Below, in pieces: positions 47,201 through 55,504 of a stretch of DNA of 64,000 nucleotides. The stretch covers positions 1 to 64,000 of the forward strand of contig NZ_QICH01000001.1 of the NCBI RefSeq assembly GCF_003194565.2, written 5' to 3'. Source of the DNA: Kangiella spongicola. Its GTDB lineage: Bacteria; Pseudomonadota; Gammaproteobacteria; Enterobacterales; Kangiellaceae. Within the stretch, counting starts at the first letter, position 1; the number at the start of each line of letters is the position of its first letter. The notes beneath the pieces are model-generated. The model searched no databases, was not told the origin of the DNA, and saw only the letters and a program-made list of their open reading frames with translations. A program made the translations under genes and the position numbers.

Positions 47201-49388
47201 TACCCTCAACGGTAATCAAGATCTTGGCAAGCTCATCATCGCACTCTTCAGGAGTATCGGCAGCAGCAAGCCCGTTTGAAATAGCCTGTGACAATACCGC
47301 GATACGTGCACCAAACTCAGCTTTACTTTCCCCGCCAGAAACTTCTTTCAGCGTTAGTCTGGCATGAGCTTTGGTTTGATTTACCTTACTGTATACGGTG
47401 GAGATCGATTCTAGAATAGACGTTTTGATGGTAATATCATCAATCGTTAATCCATTAATCACATCGGTTAATGAATCTAACCCCTCACTAATTGCTGTCA
47501 GCTTTGTTTCTTCTTGGTTAATATCCTTGGATGTTTTAAGCTCAGAGATCCTGCTGTAGACCTCATCGATTTCCTCGGCGTACTCATCAAGAGCCGTTCC
47601 CGAGGACATAAATGTTACAGCTTTTTTTCCTAACGCCTCGACCTCTTCTGCAATAGTTTTTTCTAGCTCAGTAAGTTCATCAAGATTGATATAGCGCTTA
47701 TCGCGCAGAGAAATAAGTTCGCCTTGCTTGTTATTTAATTTAAGTATGAACTCAACGAAATCTTCAGTTTTATCAAAAGATTGAACCCGTAAGTCAGTAA
47801 CCAAGCTACTAACAGACTCTTTCGCTTCATTTAGGGAGCTCTCAGATTGTTTCGAAATACTGACGACCTTCTCATACTCGTCGAGTACCAACTCCGAAGT
47901 ATCAATAATTCGTTTAAGTGTATCGCCCAATTCAGATAGCTCTTTCGAATCCATCCAAAAGTATGAGTCCTTGACTACTTTTGAGTGCTTAATTATTTCT
48001 TCGTAGAGTGCTGAGCTAACCTTATCAGAGTCTACTAAACGCTCTATCGATTTCAACTCAGAGATTCCGCGGACTAATTCTGCATTGCCGATCGATGCCA
48101 GAAACGTTGTCTCTACCGGCTGATTCGATGCATATAGATCACTTTGGTAGGAAGTTTCCCAAATCTGGATTTGGTGGACTCGTGATGGCTCGCCCCTTTC
48201 CTCTCTAAAGATAACGAGAGTACCATTTTCGTATAGGCTGTAGCCGTTACAATAGAGTGGATTCTGTAGTTCTTTCGTAATTATATTGTAAGAATATAGG
48301 GCAAATAAGCCATTTTCTGGCTCAAAGAAAACATATAAAACATCTTCACCGTTAGGAGACGCAATCTTGCTTTTAAATTTCAATCCAGATTTAGCATCAG
48401 GTAACCGTCTATTTTCGCCATTAGAAAGCATATAGCCCGATGGGTGAATGATACCGTGCTCTTCCGGTAAATTAACACAAGCGTCACCTATTTCGTCGGC
48501 CCGGATAACCTCTTGAGTTAATGGACTGTAAGCAAAGTAACGATAGTTTTCTTCGTTATAAGGCAATACTTTTATCAGTATTAGGCCACCAGAGCGCGCA
48601 TAATATATACGTGCATCACCTAAGTCTTGAGATGGGTCGTCAACAGGCTCGGCGTAAATCCCTTCACCAGACTCAGTATTATCTTCGACCTTGATGGTTA
48701 GATCGCCACCTACAGTTTCAATAAATACTTCATCGTAAATTGAGGCATGAGGATGCTCGCCATCAATAAAGTCTTCACGCACGACCTCGGTCCATTCAAA
48801 ATCGTGGGACGGTGGCATAACCATGTCCTCACCGCCACGATCATCAATATAGGTTATGTCATCTTTTACCACAGACCAGCGGAACACTTTAACATCGGTA
48901 ACTTTTCGACCGACCCTAAACTCAGCTAATAGTTTATTGTGAGTGACTCTAAGGTGGCTGAATGATGCATCTTTATAGTAGCTATACAGGCTACTGAAAT
49001 CTTTCAGGAAGGCAGGATCGTCCAAGAATGTATTCTCTAAAGGAACTTCCTCGACCTCATACTCACCATCGCTTTCTTTAAGCTTGCATAAGGTCAGCAC
49101 ATCCTTGACAGAAACAGTAGATTTCAAGCCAATAAAAACATTATAGGCGAACAATAAGTAATCACCCACACGAACAATATCACGGGGGATACAGTTATTC
49201 TCTGTTCGAATCCGGGCTCGCCCCTTAAGCTCAAGAATCGTTTTGCCAAACTCTTCTTCACGCTTAGTATTAAGGTTTGTTACCGACGCACTCAACTCAT
49301 TCGCCAGATTGTCTAATCGAGCCCGAATAACGGCATACGAGCCACCATCTTCGACGGCTCTTTCTAGCTGTTCAATATCTGTAGTCAC
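44238..49388 (-). CDS. Very large AAA+ ATPase with DUF3686 region, PspA/flotillin-associated
   Basis: The 1716-residue protein begins at a GTG. Residues about 60-430 resemble the DUF3686 (so-called DNA repair ATPase) region with repeated strand blocks, for example RIYYARSGGLILIKVLPYNE. A long helical/coiled-coil middle follows at about 470-880. The AAA+ module starts near residue 1275, with Walker A SPPGYGKTTLMEY and Walker B NVMLYLDDIQHTH. CVVMAGNPYTESGEVFKIPD, a sensor-1-like segment, follows. It is the last gene of the PspA-flotillin operon. The family has been linked by gene neighbourhood to membrane-stress systems, and a substrate is not established. The name DNA repair is probably misleading. 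Confidence 0.82.
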   Translation of the reverse strand: MTTDIEQLERAVEDGGSYAVIRARLDNLANELSASVTNLNTKREEEFGKTILELKGRARIRTENNCIPRDIVRVGDYLLFAYNVFIGLKSTVSVKDVLTLCKLKESDGEYEVEEVPLENTFLDDPAFLKDFSSLYSYYKDASFSHLRVTHNKLLAEFRVGRKVTDVKVFRWSVVKDDITYIDDRGGEDMVMPPSHDFEWTEVVREDFIDGEHPHASIYDEVFIETVGGDLTIKVEDNTESGEGIYAEPVDDPSQDLGDARIYYARSGGLILIKVLPYNEENYRYFAYSPLTQEVIRADEIGDACVNLPEEHGIIHPSGYMLSNGENRRLPDAKSGLKFKSKIASPNGEDVLYVFFEPENGLFALYSYNIITKELQNPLYCNGYSLYENGTLVIFREERGEPSRVHQIQIWETSYQSDLYASNQPVETTFLASIGNAELVRGISELKSIERLVDSDKVSSALYEEIIKHSKVVKDSYFWMDSKELSELGDTLKRIIDTSELVLDEYEKVVSISKQSESSLNEAKESVSSLVTDLRVQSFDKTEDFVEFILKLNNKQGELISLRDKRYINLDELTELEKTIAEEVEALGKKAVTFMSSGTALDEYAEEIDEVYSRISELKTSKDINQEETKLTAISEGLDSLTDVINGLTIDDITIKTSILESISTVYSKVNQTKAHARLTLKEVSGGESKAEFGARIAVLSQAISNGLAAADTPEECDDELAKILITVEGIEGAFGDDDEFLEVILEKRDEIHTSFESKKQKLVDARQRKAQSIHASCERVLENISRRASKMDNLDALNTYFSSDHLSLKIDSMVEQLRELGDSVKADDISSKKIAAKDNAIRAMRDKTDIFEDGGKLIKLGRHRFSVNQQNLDLTILPKGDKQYIHLTGTDFYQPISNESLNNNQEFWDQHYTSENNSVYRGEYLAYNLLNDAISSAKDQQLESLKKVHVAKGSYASIIDDYIKQHPNDGYEKGVHDLDADKILSALMVQYIDSPWVVYPAKSKVIAMWFWASIDDESQRGALIQQAKGAKSLKDNFQNSNQSHQLNADILELIKTTIDASSINASQFEYDLSAQYLADVLATVTTNDVTFEVSNAAEKLAESFTEKLKKDNIQQEFDAGLESSSNSLNRLLLGKNWLSAFDPAASEDICFEAAATLVLEGLESKASGVAEPIEVEGLLSDHPKITGRKLTVSANELFSRVGYYSSVVVPQYETFQEVRRNVIQAEKAKFDVETYKARPLTSFVRNKLINNSYLPIIGDNFAKQIGAAGVDKRTDLMGMLLLISPPGYGKTTLMEYTASRLGLNFMKINCPSIGHDVKSLDPETAPNSTARQELEKLNLALKMGNNVMLYLDDIQHTHPEFLQKFISLCDGTRRIEGVWEGDSQTFDLRGKRFCVVMAGNPYTESGEVFKIPDMLANRADVYNLGDILGGQYENFTLSYIENSLTSNPYLAPLALRDINDLYLFIDKAKGKEVPEGDFSYSYSASESSEIISVLKKMIKAQELLLSVNQEYIRSAAMDNNYREEPPFKLQGSYRNMNKIAEKIVPAMDDTELTQLLSDHYLGESQLLTGGAEENLLKLKELRGLLTEEEQARWIDIKSEFKKRNSLGGDDDAGTKISSELLNLGEKLENALLSYKSNDSSENDALLEKLTAAVEALGAKEVIIKNHSNPELENSITEMIDKMTEIFLPSLIMLNKKSTLNSINAKKLMNIIDKLQN

Positions 49389-49455
49389 TGTATTTATTAC
49401 CTATCAAGATTATCTAGAGAAAAAGCTAAGTGTTTCCACTTAGCTTTTTAATGGC

Positions 49456-51630
49456 TTACGACTCCTTGTCGACAGACTCAAGCATCGCAATGACTTGTTC
49501 TGTATCATAAACCTGACCTGCAATTTCAATCGAGCCTTTCTCCTGTAACTGCTTTAGATAACCTGCAACAGTATCAGTATCAACGCTCATGCCAGCAATA
49601 TTAATCTTGCCATCCTTCAAGCTTCCAGAAACCTTAGATAAGATGGAAACAATTTTGTCCATAGGTATTGACTTGCCTGAGCCTAAAGACAGCGCTCTAC
49701 CAGCTAATAACTTCATCAAATCACTTTTACCTACAGCACCATCTACCGCCTTACCAATAGACAAACCACTTGCTAATTTTTCGAAGTAATCACCCTCGCC
49801 ACCAATAACTTCAATATTAGCGTCTTGTAGTGCTTTAGCCAGTACTTCAGCCTGCTCACCAGCAATATCTTTATTCGCATCAATAGCTTTAACATTTTCA
49901 GCATGTGACGCTTCTAATGTCATACGGAACTCTTCATGACTCATGACATGGTTATCCATTGTGGCCATTGCAGCGGCTTTCTTCTCGATACCTTCTGCTT
50001 CAGCTTCATAACGCTTAGACAGTGCGTAAGCCTCTGCTTCACCGTGTGCGATAACCGCTTCAGCTTCCTTCGTCTTAACAAGGATAGGAACCATAGCTTG
50101 CTTCTCTTCACCAGCAGAATCAGCCTCTTTTACAGCAACTTCAGCAAGACCTTTTTTCTCGATAGCAATGGCATCCGCTTCACCTTGCATACGAATAACC
50201 TCTGCGGTGGCCTCACCATCAACTTTCTTAGACTCTGCTTTAGCTTTTTCAACTTCGGCTTCAGCCAAGCCATGCGCAGCATATTTTGCACGCTCACCGT
50301 CAGCAATTACTTTATCAGACTCAGCTCGCTTGTTCGCTTCAGCTAAACGAGCATCCGCTAGGTTAACAATTCGAACAGCTTCATGTTTAGACGCTGCTTC
50401 CTCAGCCTTCGCATGAGTGGTCTTCTTAACCAACTCTTCTTCAGCATTCGCTTGAGCTGCAATTACCTGGGCATCTTTTAAGCGTTTAGACTCTTCCACA
50501 ACACGAAGCGTCTTAATGTGCTCTTCTTCTACCGCAACGGTTTTCTCAACAGCCACACGTTCACGCTCAATGTCTGCAATTTCTTTTTTCTGCTTCTCAA
50601 TGCGCTTTTCTTTCTCGATTTCAGCAACTTCAACCGACGCATTTTTATCGACAATCTTAAGCTCTTTCGCCTTATCAACTTCGATAGTTTCAGTTTCTAC
50701 CGCTTTACGTCTCTTTTCAGCCTCGACTTCGACATCACGTTTATTGGTTTCTTCCTGGATGGCAATTTCTCGATCCGTTTCTAGGCGCGCAGCTTCAGAA
50801 ACCTTACGCTGCTCTTCCTCTACCTTGCGAGTCTCAGCAGCTTCACGAGCTTTCGCAGTTGCGATCTCTCTTTCTTGCTTAGCTTTTGCTTCTGCATCCG
50901 CAAACTCAAGCGTATAAATATGTTCATTGGCTTCAACATTACGCTTTGTGATTTCAGTCTTTTCTCTTTGCTCGAAATCATTTGTTGCAATGTGCTCATG
51001 AGCTGTTAACTCAGTGATTTTTCGAATACCTTGAGCATCGAGGATGTTTTTTCCATCCAACTGATGAAGTGGCGTTTGCTCTAAATAGTCAATAGCCGCA
51101 TCTTCTAATGTATAACCATTTAAATCGGTACCGATTGAACGAATAATGGCATCACGGAATTTATCACGAGATTGATACAACTCAACGAAGTCCATTTGCT
51201 TACCGGCTGTTTTCAATGCTTCCGAAAACTTAGCAGCAAATAATTCTTCAATGGTCGACTGCTCAGAAGCACGTCTACAACCGATTGATTGAGCAACCTT
51301 CAGTACATCTTCAACAGTTTTATTAACCTTGATGTAGAAGTCCACTCGTATATCGGCACGGATATTGTCCTGACAGATAAGGCCATCACTACCACTACGA
51401 TCGATATTGATCGTTTTTAAGGATATGTCCATCATTTCTCGTTTGTGAATGATTGGCCATACGATACGCCCAGTAAACGTTACGTCAGGAATATTTTTTG
51501 TGGTGTTTACAATCATCGCCCAGCCTTGCTCAACCTTGTGGTAGAAGCGAGTGATGATAAAGGCTAGGCCTACAATACCGACGAGAATTGCCCCCGCCCA
51601 AATAATTATTGCCATTAAAGAATCAGTCAT
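49456..51630 (-). CDS. yqiK: Flotillin (SPFH/Band 7), YqiK-like
   Basis: The 724-residue protein has one N-terminal TM helix (IIIWAGAILVGIVGLAFIIT), then an SPFH domain at about 40-190 (VTFTGRIVWPIIHKREMMDI, NIRADIRVDFYIKV). A very long coiled coil follows at about 200-540, rich in Ala-Glu-Ala and Lys-Glu-Ala repeats. The C-terminal region has VMSHEEFRMTLEASHAENVK and a Gly-rich tail. Flotillins oligomerise in the inner membrane and organise lipid microdomains. E. coli YqiK is paired with YqiJ, as here with the gene upstream. A GGAG RBS lies 6 nt before the ATG. Confidence 0.88.
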   Translation of the reverse strand: MTDSLMAIIIWAGAILVGIVGLAFIITRFYHKVEQGWAMIVNTTKNIPDVTFTGRIVWPIIHKREMMDISLKTINIDRSGSDGLICQDNIRADIRVDFYIKVNKTVEDVLKVAQSIGCRRASEQSTIEELFAAKFSEALKTAGKQMDFVELYQSRDKFRDAIIRSIGTDLNGYTLEDAAIDYLEQTPLHQLDGKNILDAQGIRKITELTAHEHIATNDFEQREKTEITKRNVEANEHIYTLEFADAEAKAKQEREIATAKAREAAETRKVEEEQRKVSEAARLETDREIAIQEETNKRDVEVEAEKRRKAVETETIEVDKAKELKIVDKNASVEVAEIEKEKRIEKQKKEIADIERERVAVEKTVAVEEEHIKTLRVVEESKRLKDAQVIAAQANAEEELVKKTTHAKAEEAASKHEAVRIVNLADARLAEANKRAESDKVIADGERAKYAAHGLAEAEVEKAKAESKKVDGEATAEVIRMQGEADAIAIEKKGLAEVAVKEADSAGEEKQAMVPILVKTKEAEAVIAHGEAEAYALSKRYEAEAEGIEKKAAAMATMDNHVMSHEEFRMTLEASHAENVKAIDANKDIAGEQAEVLAKALQDANIEVIGGEGDYFEKLASGLSIGKAVDGAVGKSDLMKLLAGRALSLGSGKSIPMDKIVSILSKVSGSLKDGKINIAGMSVDTDTVAGYLKQLQEKGSIEIAGQVYDTEQVIAMLESVDKES

Positions 51631-51728
51631 TACTATCTCCGAAAAACTTAATTTCCATTAAAAATTGTATGTTTATTGTGTTTAAAAGGATCTGTGCAAA
51701 TATTGTGAGGTGTTTTATTGTTCGTTAT

Positions 51729-52388
51729 TCATGAAGTTTTTCCTTCCTTGTGTTTTTGTACTTGGTATATTTCCTGCTCAACATCATAGGCAATAAGTAT
51801 TACAGACTCACCCTTCACAGGGCTGTCCGCCGAATCACATCGAGCATTAAATATTAAACCCGCTTGGCCATCGTTATACTCGACTCTACCAGCAGTTTTA
51901 TTAACGATAGAACTGATGACCGTTGCTTCATGGCCAACGAAAGATGATGATTTTGGCGCAACATGATTAACGAACCAACCTTTCAGCGGTTTAATGATCT
52001 TAGCCGTCGCAACTACAGACACCACAAAACTTAATAACAGTGCCGCTGTTCCCAAAATAATTTTTACGAAGAGTCCATCATAAATGCCATAGACCAAGCT
52101 TGTTCCAATAAAACAAACTAACCACCAGGTGGACACTAGAATAGTCAGCATGACAGAAACCGGCACACCCGTTAGCCCCCAACTCGTCATCCAACCTGCG
52201 ATCCCAGTTAGGCCATCGCCTGTATGAGTATCCGGTATCGCGTCCCCGTCCACGCCAAAAGGCACATCAAAAATCTCTATATCCAGTGCTCCGATAAGAG
52301 CAAGTAACCAATAAAATATGATGAAGACCATTAAGAAAGCCAAGATCACATTGGGATAACTCGTTAGGTGCGTTATAAATGAATCCAT
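51729..52388 (-). CDS. yqiJ: YqiJ-like membrane protein with NfeD/OB-type C-terminus
   Basis: The 219-residue protein has an N-terminal TM helix (VILAFLMVFIIFYWLLALIG), a loop with DIEIFDVPFGVDGDAIPDTH, two or three more TM segments (VSVMLTILVSTWWLVCFIGT, IILGTAALLLSFVVSVVATA) and a C-terminal beta-rich OB-like domain (FVGHEATVISSIVNKTAGRV). This matches YqiJ/DUF1449 proteins, partners of YqiK flotillins. It starts 1 bp after the preceding gene, so it is translationally coupled. Confidence 0.85.
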   Translation of the reverse strand: MDSFITHLTSYPNVILAFLMVFIIFYWLLALIGALDIEIFDVPFGVDGDAIPDTHTGDGLTGIAGWMTSWGLTGVPVSVMLTILVSTWWLVCFIGTSLVYGIYDGLFVKIILGTAALLLSFVVSVVATAKIIKPLKGWFVNHVAPKSSSFVGHEATVISSIVNKTAGRVEYNDGQAGLIFNARCDSADSPVKGESVILIAYDVEQEIYQVQKHKEGKTS

Positions 52389-52389
52389 A

Positions 52390-52737
52390 CTACTTGTTAC
52401 CCTTCTTTAGCTCGTTACTGGCGTATTCAACAATATCCTTATAGGCTCGGCTTTTAATGGCATTTCTGTCATTCGGATCCAAAGAATACTTTTTACCTAA
52501 AAACTCAAAATCAACTTCAGAGAATGAAATAGAAATTCTTTGCCTTACCGGCTTATTAGGAACTTCTAAACCCAATATAGAGCGTATGTAATCAGATGGC
52601 GTTACATCGTTATGAATAGCTTCAAGCTTAATGTGTTTCTGAATCGAACTATCAAACTCAAAGGCTAATTGAACGGCTTTAACTGCCTTAGCTTCGCCTT
52701 TCCATTTACTCTTTATATCTTTAGGTGATTTAGCCAT
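52390..52737 (-). CDS. Small protein with possible ribbon-helix-helix fold
   Basis: The 115-residue protein contains AVQLAFEFDSSIQKHIKLEA followed by NDVTPSDYIRSILGLEVPNK. This is a strand-helix-helix pattern resembling Arc/MetJ-type DNA-binding proteins. A second half (RQRISISFSEVDFEFLGKKY) also starts with a strand. The N-terminus is Lys-rich. It lies between pspA and yqiJ. A role as an operon repressor binding the palindromes at 53930-53980 is possible but unproven. Confidence 0.6.
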   Translation of the reverse strand: MAKSPKDIKSKWKGEAKAVKAVQLAFEFDSSIQKHIKLEAIHNDVTPSDYIRSILGLEVPNKPVRQRISISFSEVDFEFLGKKYSLDPNDRNAIKSRAYKDIVEYASNELKKGNK

Positions 52738-52772
52738 TTTGACTCTATAGGGGCCTAAGCCCCTAGTTAAAC

Positions 52773-53468
52773 TTAACTTCTAGAAGCAATTTCTTTCTTA
52801 GCATCTTCTAAGAATTTATTGCCGCCCTTTGCGTCAGAAATGCCTTTTTCAGCAAGCCTTTCATCAAGCCCTTTATCCGACATTTCTTCATCCAGTCTTT
52901 GTGATGCCAGATACTCATCATCAAAATCCTGTTGCTTTTGCTTGATTCGCTCTAGCGTTTCTTTGGCATCAAATAAAGTGCCATCAGCTGACTGGTAATT
53001 TGTAGCAATAGCTTTAGTAGCTTTTTGCACGTTTTCTGTCGTTTTCACCAAGCTTACCTGACGCTCAAACTCTTCAATGTCCGCATTGCCTTTCTCGATC
53101 ATCGACTTCAATTTAGCAATATGCTGGGTATAAGTATTTTTCGCTTTTTGAGTTTCTGCTAGCTCGCTATCGATAACTGATGCAGCCTGCGCCACTTCCT
53201 CCGCCAAAGAGTCTTCGCCCTTTTCTAACGCTGCGGTAATTTGTAGCTTTCTCTCGTCTAACTTTTGCGCAAGCTCTGCAATCTTTCTTTCAGCCTGCAT
53301 TTCTTTCGCCATGATTTCAGTTAAATCTTTACGAGCTGCCTTTATTTTAGTTTTGGCGTCTTCAATTTCTTGAGCGAAAATAGTGGTGGAATTAGCATCC
53401 ACAACATTTTCACCCATTTCGCGAAAACTACCCTTAACTAAGGAGATTAACTTCTTAATGATATTCAT
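52773..53468 (-). CDS. pspA: PspA/IM30 family membrane-stress protein
   Basis: The 231-residue, almost fully helical protein begins MNIIKKLISLVKGSFREMGE, the amphipathic membrane-binding helix plus start of the coiled coil. It continues with IFAQEIEDAKTKIKAARKDL. Heptad-rich helices run to about residue 200. PspA proteins assemble into ESCRT-III-like rods or rings that repair damaged inner membrane. This form is closer to the YjfJ subgroup, given its partner DUF2170. It starts 25 bp after the DUF2170 gene. Confidence 0.88.
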   Translation of the reverse strand: MNIIKKLISLVKGSFREMGENVVDANSTTIFAQEIEDAKTKIKAARKDLTEIMAKEMQAERKIAELAQKLDERKLQITAALEKGEDSLAEEVAQAASVIDSELAETQKAKNTYTQHIAKLKSMIEKGNADIEEFERQVSLVKTTENVQKATKAIATNYQSADGTLFDAKETLERIKQKQQDFDDEYLASQRLDEEMSDKGLDERLAEKGISDAKGGNKFLEDAKKEIASRS

Positions 53469-53493
53469 ATACCTACCTATGTTTTATTAAGTC

Positions 53494-53907
53494 TCAAACT
53501 GTGTATTCCGCAAATGCTTCCACCGAATCGTCGGCATGCTGCGTCAAAGTAATAATTTCTTCCGCTAACTGCTCTACTGTAGAGGTGCGTGAGAGTGCTC
53601 CAAACAGGACATAACGCCCACCAGCAATACCAAATGACGACAGCGGCATGCTTACGCTTAACTCCAGCATGAAATTCTGCACCTCAATCAATCTCGCCGG
53701 ATCGATCTCTTCGGTTTTCCATAAGTTCACCATGCACAAAATTTGGTTTTCCGTCATCGTGATGAACACTGGCAACCGATCTTTGTTAGCGATAGACACT
53801 CGAATAACATCCACATCAATATCGCTATCAATCATTTCGCAGTTAAATAAAACCCCCGAAGCAGTGGAATGAGATTGGAGCATCTCCAGAATAGTATTTA
53901 TTTGCAT
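53494..53907 (-). CDS. DUF2170 protein (YjfI-like)
   Basis: The ATG at 53907 has a strong AGGAGATAAG RBS and gives 137 residues starting MQINTILEMLQSHSTASGVL. The in-frame ATG at 53934 lies inside an operator-like palindrome and is less likely. The domain has VDVIRVSIANKDRLPVFITM and LSVSMPLSSFGIAGGRYVLF, the LPLSxFG-type core of DUF2170. The family is related to CesT/Tir-like chaperones and occurs beside pspA (yjfI-yjfJ in E. coli). It is the first gene of the operon. Confidence 0.82.
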   Translation of the reverse strand: MQINTILEMLQSHSTASGVLFNCEMIDSDIDVDVIRVSIANKDRLPVFITMTENQILCMVNLWKTEEIDPARLIEVQNFMLELSVSMPLSSFGIAGGRYVLFGALSRTSTVEQLAEEIITLTQHADDSVEAFAEYTV

Positions 53908-53929
53908 CTTATCTCCTATTGTTATCAAT

Positions 53930-53980
53930 GACATATTATGTCCTTTAAAACTACAATACGTTATATCGACATATTATGTC
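53930..53980. promoter_or_regulatory. Two identical 13-bp palindromes at the DUF2170-pspA operon start
   Basis: GACATATTATGTC occurs exactly twice, at 53930-53942 and 53968-53980, 38 bp apart centre to centre. The first copy is just upstream of the DUF2170 RBS. The pair probably forms an operator overlapping the operon promoter. A candidate binder is the ribbon-helix-helix-like protein encoded in the same operon. Confidence 0.75.
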
Positions 53981-54204
53981 AATAATATTTTGTACTATTT
54001 CTGTATTGCTAAATAGATAGCTAGGTAAGGAATGATGGGTCGACTAAGCATTGCCGCGCGTTTAAGCTCGAACACGGATGTCAGCAGATAAAGCGGAAAT
54101 ATCAAAGAGTATGATTATGGCTTTTATATGCCATTTTTGATTTAACTGCTCATTCCCTGAACTATTTATACAACTAACAGCGTACTAACACAGTAAAATC
54201 AAAC

Positions 54205-54447
54205 TCAGCTTAACTGGTCGATTTTAACACGCACCTCTTCCAGCTTGGCTTTCATCGTCGTATCGACTTCACTGGGTTTTATTCTAGAGATGATGTTGCG
54301 TAATACTCGGATTTCATTTTGATCAATCTCGCCATCTCTTTCTGCAATGGCAAGAATCTTTCCAAGCTCTTGTGCGTCTAACTTACCGTCATTACTAAAG
54401 CAGTTGATACTCTTGAATGACATTTCTAGGTAATCCCTTGATTCCAT
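54205..54447 (-). CDS. Small TerB-like/EF-hand-like acidic protein
   Basis: The 80-residue helical protein contains SNDGKLDAQELGKILAIAER and DGEIDQNEIRVLRNIISRI. These are two EF-hand-like or TerB-type acidic loops (DGKLDAQE, DGEIDQNE). TerB-like domains are frequent in stress and membrane-associated systems. An AGGAG RBS lies 10 nt before the ATG. It is separated from the DUF2170 gene by about 300 bp and may have its own promoter, so its membership of the operon is open. Confidence 0.65.
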   Translation of the reverse strand: MESRDYLEMSFKSINCFSNDGKLDAQELGKILAIAERDGEIDQNEIRVLRNIISRIKPSEVDTTMKAKLEEVRVKIDQLS

Positions 54448-54898
54448 TAAATTATTACTCCTAAACTAAATCCATTAACTAAACCCAATAAACTAAGCCA
54501 ATAATTAACTGTGGCCGGCATCCTGTTGATACAAAATGATACATTATCTGCGCTACAGATAAGCTTCGCAAAGTATACCACCACGGTAGGATTTTAAAAC
54601 CAATTACGAAGATAAAGTGACGCAGATATCAAAAATACATACATCGCTAGAAATATCTAATTTGTAATAAACTGGACATCTGATACAAAGCGACCTAAGG
54701 CGTTTGCTTAAAAACCCACAATTGCATAAAGACTAAAAACTCAAGATGTTAATGTAAACTGACACCATTAATATCCCTTTAATTTTCAAGGCAATCAGCA
54801 CCCCCAAAAAAAGCCCAAGCTTCAACTTGGGGCTTGCATACTCACAAAATTCTGTAATCTAAAAATAAGTGTACTATGCCCCTGCTTACTCTTCCTAG
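54448..54898. other. Intergenic region before the SOUL remnant
   Basis: About 450 bp of AT-rich sequence shows no convincing ORF. It contains a weak palindrome GATACATTATC near 54549 and a terminator-like hairpin at 54811-54835 that points to the left. The 5' end of the SOUL-family gene that should lie here is missing. Confidence 0.6.
54811..54835 (-). terminator. Terminator-like hairpin pointing left
   Basis: On the minus strand AAGCCCCAAG pairs with CTTGGGCTT (one bulge) and is followed by seven T residues. No minus-strand gene lies immediately to its right, so it appears stranded, possibly left from a lost gene. Confidence 0.65.
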
Positions 54899-55318
54899 CA
54901 GCTCTACGCTCACAAAGGGAATGTCGGTTTCAAACCTCTAGCAAACTATATTTTTGGTGGTAATGCCAACAATAAAGAAATGAGCATGACGGTTCCAGTG
55001 CTTGAGAGCAACATGAACAAAAGTTTCCATAAAGTGAGCTTTGTCATGCCTAAAGTTGTGAGTAAGAGCAATCTACCTAAGCCTAATGACGAACGTGTCC
55101 TCCTCGAACAAATAGAGAAAGAGACATTTTTAGCAATATCATTTTCAGGCCGTTGGACTGAGAGTAACTGGCAAAACTATCAAGAAAAGCTATCCGCGTA
55201 CGCAAACAAAGAAAAGATTAGTATCGCCCCACCCTTTATAAGAGCCAAGTACAATACCCCTTGGTCCATACCGTTTATGCGTAAAAACGAAGTGCTAGTA
55301 AAGATTGCCAGTCAATAA
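54899..55318 (+). pseudogene. 5'-truncated SOUL haem-binding family gene
   Basis: An open plus frame begins after a stop at 54896 and reads LYAHKGNVGFKPLANYIFGG, the conserved interior of a SOUL domain. It continues with EMSMTVPVLESNMNK and the C-terminal part APPFIRAKYNTPWSIPFMRK, NEVLVKI. About 50-60 N-terminal residues of a normal SOUL protein are absent, and there is no suitable start in the frame until an internal ATG at 54980. Intact SOUL proteins bind haem or tetrapyrroles. I call it a gene remnant. Confidence 0.75.
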
Positions 55319-55504
55319 ATGTTCTATTAGCCCTTAATAAATTAACATCAACGCGGCAGATGAGAATAAAACGATAGCGTGATAACAAATTTAACTTATT
55401 TAACAAAAATTGTGATGGTGAGTGTTGATACCGTTGGGTAAATCACGCAACCTTACCTGTATTCGAAACATCTTTACCTTAAATCGCTACATACGGAGCT
55501 ATTT

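Noticed and set aside
44238-49388. A dedicated antiphage defence system built on the large ATPase
   Set aside because: The ATPase has no nuclease, methylase or nucleotide-signal domain that I can see. Its partners (PspA, flotillin, YqiJ, DUF2170) point to membrane stress.
54545-54560. GATACATTATC as a third operator copy
   Set aside because: It differs from GACATATTATGTC at several positions and lies on the far side of the TerB-like gene. The likeness is weak and expected in AT-rich DNA.
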